A stretch of 9,397 nucleotides of DNA from Endomicrobiia bacterium (GTDB taxonomy: Bacteria; Elusimicrobiota; Endomicrobiia; Endomicrobiales; Endomicrobiaceae). Made by a program: the position numbers and the translations under genes. The stretch spans positions 1-9,397 of the forward strand of contig BNVZ01000041.1 in the NCBI GenBank assembly GCA_025998475.1, given 5' to 3'. A model generated the notes under the pieces. That model made no database searches. It had not been told where the DNA came from and saw nothing but the letters and a program-made list of their open reading frames with translations. Positions 7,065-9,397 of this stretch are shown in pieces (the stretch's first letter is position 1; every line of letters begins with the position of its first letter).

Positions 7065-7385
7065 TTATAAGGAATTATCACGTTCCACACACCATATCAT
7101 GTCGTGCATAAAGGACTGTGCAAACTCTTCGAATACGTCAACGTTGAATTTACATATTTCCCGCTGTAACTTAATGACATCCTCCCCCGTTCCCATCATA
7201 AATATATATCGTTGAAGCCATTCTCTTTGGCTCTCCCTCCCTAAACCCTCTTGTTGTGCCTTGTCCTCCTATGCTTATTTGATTGCTTCCATACAAATTC
7301 TAAAAAACTATACTGTGAATCAATTGCCATTGTATATTGCAACGGAAGTCTTTTGTGCTTAAGCTCTTTATCCCTGCTATAGTCA
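7065..7385 (-). pseudogene. Decayed gene remnant of uncertain frame and identity
   Basis: All three minus frames look partly protein-like. (1) 7268-7065 is open for 67 codons with a non-repetitive, plausible protein (EGLGRESQREWLQRYIFMMG... to ...VERDNSL). Upstream in frame is ATG at 7292 with stops TAA at 7277 and TAG at 7271 in between. (2) 7299-7171 contains NLYGSNQISIGGQGTTRGF, resembling the 'S-x-G-G-x-x-T-V-R-G-F' barrel motif of ShlB/FhaC two-partner secretion transporters; upstream in frame there is one TAG. (3) About 7382-7241 is open for 46 codons (...KRLPLQYTMAIDSQYSFLEF...). An AGGAGG at about 7269 has no start codon at a proper distance. The segment has more G+C than its surroundings. 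At least one old gene was here; I cannot say which frame. Confidence 0.35.
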
Positions 7386-7523
7386 AATCACTTTAAATTG
7401 CACAATAACAAATGAAAAGGTAAGCTTCTGTTAGAAAAGGATGTCAGAAAACAGAAGATCCTACACCAAATTTACCAACATCTTTGAGACTACAATATGA
7501 TGCAATTTAAAGTGATTTGACTG
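7380..7523. mobile_element. MITE-like element with near-perfect terminal inverted repeats, flanked by TA
   Basis: Its ends, 7380-7402 and 7501-7523, are inverted repeats matching at 22 of 23 positions (core TCAAATCACTTTAAATTGCA). Both sides are bordered by TA (7378-7379 and 7524-7525), as expected of the TA duplication made by IS630/Tc1-mariner transposases. The 98-bp interior has no gene but contains a second hairpin, CTTCTGTT/AACAGAAG (7425-7432/7450-7457), so the whole unit can fold on itself. Outside the TA, TTATCCCT appears on both sides in inverted orientation (7368-7375 and 7532-7539), so the true ends could be a little further out. It carries no transposase and would depend on one elsewhere. 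Family assignment is inferred. Confidence 0.55.
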
Positions 7524-7525
7524 TA

Positions 7526-7677
7526 GTTACAAGGGATAATTTGGCAAGATTTAATAGAAAGACGAAAGATATACAAAGAGTATAGAAATGTTAAAGAGTA
7601 CATTAAATATATTTTTTAACAAACAGCTAGTAGAGAAAGCCAAGAGGATATTTTTCGGTGGAGAGTGGAGCCCCTGA
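7526..7677 (+). pseudogene. IS1-family transposase, 3' fragment with a frameshift
   Basis: Frame one (7526-7567) reads VTRDNLARFNRKTK. Two bases later another frame (7570-7677) reads YTKSIEMLKSTLNIFFNKQL and on to a TGA at 7675. Joined, they match the C-terminus of IS1-type transposases, in which a conserved 'R-x-x-L-A-R-x-x-R-K-T' is followed by 'Y-S-K-S-x-E-M'. The upstream part, including the catalytic residues, is absent: the MITE-like element abuts it directly at 7523. The tail beyond about 7640 is probably not IS1 sequence, since the decayed IS5 copy reading the other way begins there. Dead element. Confidence 0.6.
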
Positions 7678-8275
7678 TGTTATTTATCTGCCGTGTATCT
7701 TATAGTCTTTCTTTGCATAAATACATGCCTACTAAAATAAACCAAAATCGTGCTCTTTGCCCTATCAATCGCTGTGCATATTACTTGCTTGCCTTTAATT
7801 TAACTACTACCAACGGTTATTGTATGTCTCTTATTCTTTTCGCTAAACCACTTCGCTGTTTTTGAAGTCTTTGTATCAATCTCTAGCATAATCACTGCTA
7901 CTTCTACTTCTAGCGCTTTGTTTATCAATACCTATTTCCATCTAGTATTTTCCCCACTACTCATTAATGCTTCTTGTGCATACCCTATGTCTATATCCAC
8001 AACTTTTGCTGACATTGTAGCTGTCTCTTGTGACAATATGTTTAGGTATTGCCCTAAAGTACTCAAACATTATCTTTACAATATTCTCTGTACTCAATTT
8101 TCTCTTTGCTCACCTACTTGCCCTATCTTTTCTTACTCCCGACTATCCTTTGTTTTATCAAATGCTTTCTTTACTCCCATTAATACTAAACCCATTCTAT
8201 CTGACACGCCTGCTTTCTTTTTCTGTTTCATAGTACTTCTATTGTACTTTTATATGTTAGTTATTAAGAGGTCTA
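7665..8275 (-). pseudogene. IS5-family (ISL2-like) transposase, heavily decayed
   Basis: On the minus strand, successive pieces in different frames follow the order of an ISL2-type IS5 transposase: a degraded N-terminus (8245-8150, same bases as 1-89); KLSTENIVKIMFEYF with HIVTRDSYNVSKS (about 8110-8010), matching 'LSxEDxLLMxLEYxREYRT..SYGVSES'; LINKALEVEVAVIMLEID (about 7930); WFSEKNKRHTITV, matching 'xxSGKKKRHT'; GKQVICTAIDRAKST; and TADK-stop-HQGL near 7670, matching 'D-x-G-Y-Q-G'. At least two frameshifts and several stops interrupt it, and part of the catalytic region is no longer recognisable. The outer end at about 8274 reads AGACCTCTT on the minus strand, as at 126. Open plus-strand frames here are shadows of this gene. 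Confidence 0.6.
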
Positions 8276-8452
8276 ATATAATTTGAAAGTAGAATTAATC
8301 AAAGACAATAAACAAAATATTTTGTCACAGCTGAGCGTAATTCAAAAAATAAACAGATTACCACATCGTTAGCTTAGTTTTATCGCTTACTAACTATCGA
8401 CATGCGATATCTGCTAATTACAACTGTGATAGAAAAATAACAGGAGTAAGCA
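8276..8452. promoter_or_regulatory. Upstream region of the lipoprotein gene with a palindrome
   Basis: The perfect palindrome ACAAAATATTTTGT (8312-8325) lies about 130 bases before the lipoprotein start. It resembles the core of the palindrome at 810-822 (ACAAAA-TTTTGT) inside the 11-bp array, so both could be sites for one regulator, though such AT-rich words can arise by chance. TTGTCA at 8322-8327 has no good -10 partner. Small inverted repeats GTTAG/CTAAC and ATCG/CGAT lie at about 8367-8407. No clear promoter is seen. Confidence 0.3.
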
Positions 8453-8698
8453 ATGAAAAAAAGTAATGAGTGCAATTGTTTTATTTGGTCTTACGTTAAG
8501 TTCGTGTAAACGTTGTCCTGAAAAAGAAGACAAAGACAAAGACAAAAACAAACATGATATTCTAGATAGGAGCACTTCTGAAACGGAGCAGGAAGTGCAG
8601 GAAAGAGTGTGTGTTGTAAGAAATATATGAGTTTGAGAGCATTTAAAGAGATGTTAGACCGGGCAGAGAAAACGACCCTCGCTCAATTAAATGTGTGA
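8453..8698 (+). pseudogene. Small charged lipoprotein, frameshifted in an A7 run and again near its end
   Basis: The ATG at 8453 has an excellent ribosome-binding site (AGGAG, 8443-8447). Read directly, the frame ends at 8509. Removing one A from the A7 run (8456-8462) gives MKKVMSAIVLFGLTLSSCKR, a textbook lipoprotein signal with lipobox LSSC, then a KEDKDKDKNK stretch, HDILDRSTSETEQEVQERV and a stop at 8628-8630. A second frame then reads KKYMSLRAFKEMLDRAEKTT and ends LAQLNV at 8696-8698; its ATG (8627) overlaps the stop as ATGA. The simplest reading is one lipoprotein gene of about 80 codons broken twice; translational coupling of two small genes is the alternative for the second break. 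The product would be lipid-anchored outside the inner membrane. No family recognised. Slippage on A7 could still yield some product. Confidence 0.6.
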
Positions 8699-8776
8699 GC
8701 TTTATTTTGCTAAATTTGGTTTCTTTTGCTTGCAAGCACATTCTTACTTGTTGTTTTAAGTCTTGTAGTTTGTCTT

Positions 8777-9397
8777 TTAAAAGACTGACAAAAACTTAAT
8801 ATCCTCTTGGCGTATTCCTAGAGCAAGCAGCAGTATTTTAATCTCACAAGTAGATAAATATTGTCTTGGGTTTTTACAGGTTTCAACCGGAATGGAATTG
8901 CCTTCTTTATCTTGACGCGCCTTAGAGTCTTTTTTAATTAATGCATCGAAAAGCATATTTCGTAAGCCTTGATTTGAGTGCTTTGCCCAATTACAGTAAT
9001 GAATTTGTTCCGCATGATGTAATAATCTCACTATAGCATACAAACCGCAATCTCCGTCAATATATGAATCGTCATACGATGCGTACCAACAATGCTTATT
9101 CATGAGTTTTATTTCAAGTATAGAAGGAGAATCGTATCTTTCTTTTCCTATTCCGTCTCTATAAAACCTTTCCCATTCCTCAGCAGATCTACTTCATTAG
9201 TAGGCTGTGTTTCAGTTTCACCATCTTCATTTCTTTTTAGATACCCTTCAAGCTCTGCCTTTTCTTTTTCCTGCTTTTTTTCTTCTACCTCTATTACTTT
9301 CCGCCACTCTTTGTCCCGCTTTTTTGCATCCTCTTTTATCTTCTCTTCTGCTTTCAGCGCTTCCTGCACTCGTTCCTGTGCTTCTTCCCACACTCGT
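8777..9397 (-). pseudogene. Charged coiled-coil protein with OTU-like cysteine-protease motif, frameshifted; 5' end off window
   Basis: Piece one (9397-9148) is a charged coiled coil (WEEAQERVQEALKAEEKIKE...) that would stop as GFIETE. Piece two is in the frame open from 9193 and reads AEEWERFYRDGIGKERYDSP, then SILEIKLMNKHCWYASYDDS, YIDGDCGLYAIVRLLHH and on to a stop at 8777. The sense continues smoothly across the ATG at 9103, so that ATG is internal. The two pieces are one gene missing one base between about 9193 and 9151. DGDC-x-x-Y-A-I, then NQGLRNMLFDALIKKDS and PRQYLSTCEIKILLLALGI, follow the order of OTU-family deubiquitinases: catalytic D-G-x-C, an 'LR' helix, then 'YL...E-I-x-A-L-A'. 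The catalytic His is not seen. A third frame from 8795 (LLKDKLQDLKQQVRMCLQAK..., stop at 8643) may be its continuation after another frameshift at T5 (8790-8794). Other papain-fold proteases remain possible. Confidence 0.5.

Noticed and set aside
7918..8286. 122-codon plus-strand open frame
   Set aside because: The opposite strand carries ordered IS5 transposase segments; this is their antisense.
8367..8417. Possible tRNA-like fold
   Set aside because: Only short five-base pairings; no T-arm GTTC motif or acceptor stem. No tRNA or rRNA was recognised anywhere in the window.

Overview
The window is AT-rich bacterial DNA. It has Shine-Dalgarno sites, a lipoprotein signal with a lipobox, a Sec signal peptide and an MsbA-type lipid A exporter, so a Gram-negative cell is likely. 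Three intact household/efflux genes sit between decayed insertion sequences and several frameshifted or stop-interrupted genes. That pattern fits a host-associated or endosymbiotic bacterium undergoing genome reduction (an Endomicrobium-like or similar symbiont would fit), but nothing here fixes the species.

Layout. 1-127: the 5' end of an IS5-family transposase gene (minus strand), running off the left edge. 234-543: a small secreted protein, extremely rich in K/E/R (minus). 544-1310: no convincing gene, but a good minus-strand promoter (1013-1042), an array of degenerate 11-bp units (about 755-875) and an 11-bp-stem hairpin (709-738). 1311-1388: a dispersed repeat, followed by a plus-strand promoter, ribosome-binding site and eight-codon gene stump (1447-1518) and a C8 tract. 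1623-6847: the core, all minus strand and read in the order MATE transporter, ABC-F ATPase, MsbA-type ABC exporter. MATE and ABC-F are tightly coupled; msbA has its own promoter. The ABC-F gene appears to start at AUA, which restores its first Walker A motif. 6911-6987: second copy of the dispersed repeat, in the MATE leader. 7065-8275: a graveyard holding an unidentified gene remnant, a TA-flanked MITE-like inverted-repeat element, the 3' end of an IS1-family transposase and a second, badly decayed IS5-family copy. 8453-8698: a frameshifted lipoprotein gene. 8777-9397: a frameshifted gene joining a charged coiled coil to an OTU-like cysteine-protease motif, running off the right edge.

Function. 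The intact genes concern export (drug or metabolite efflux, lipid A flipping) and ribosome-associated ABC-F activity. The flanking genes encode exported or charged proteins, one with a eukaryote-like deubiquitinase-type motif. They look like host-interaction genes being lost, or expressed only through slippage. The most interesting signals are the OTU-like gene, the AUA start, the 11-bp array and the transition-biased dispersed repeat.
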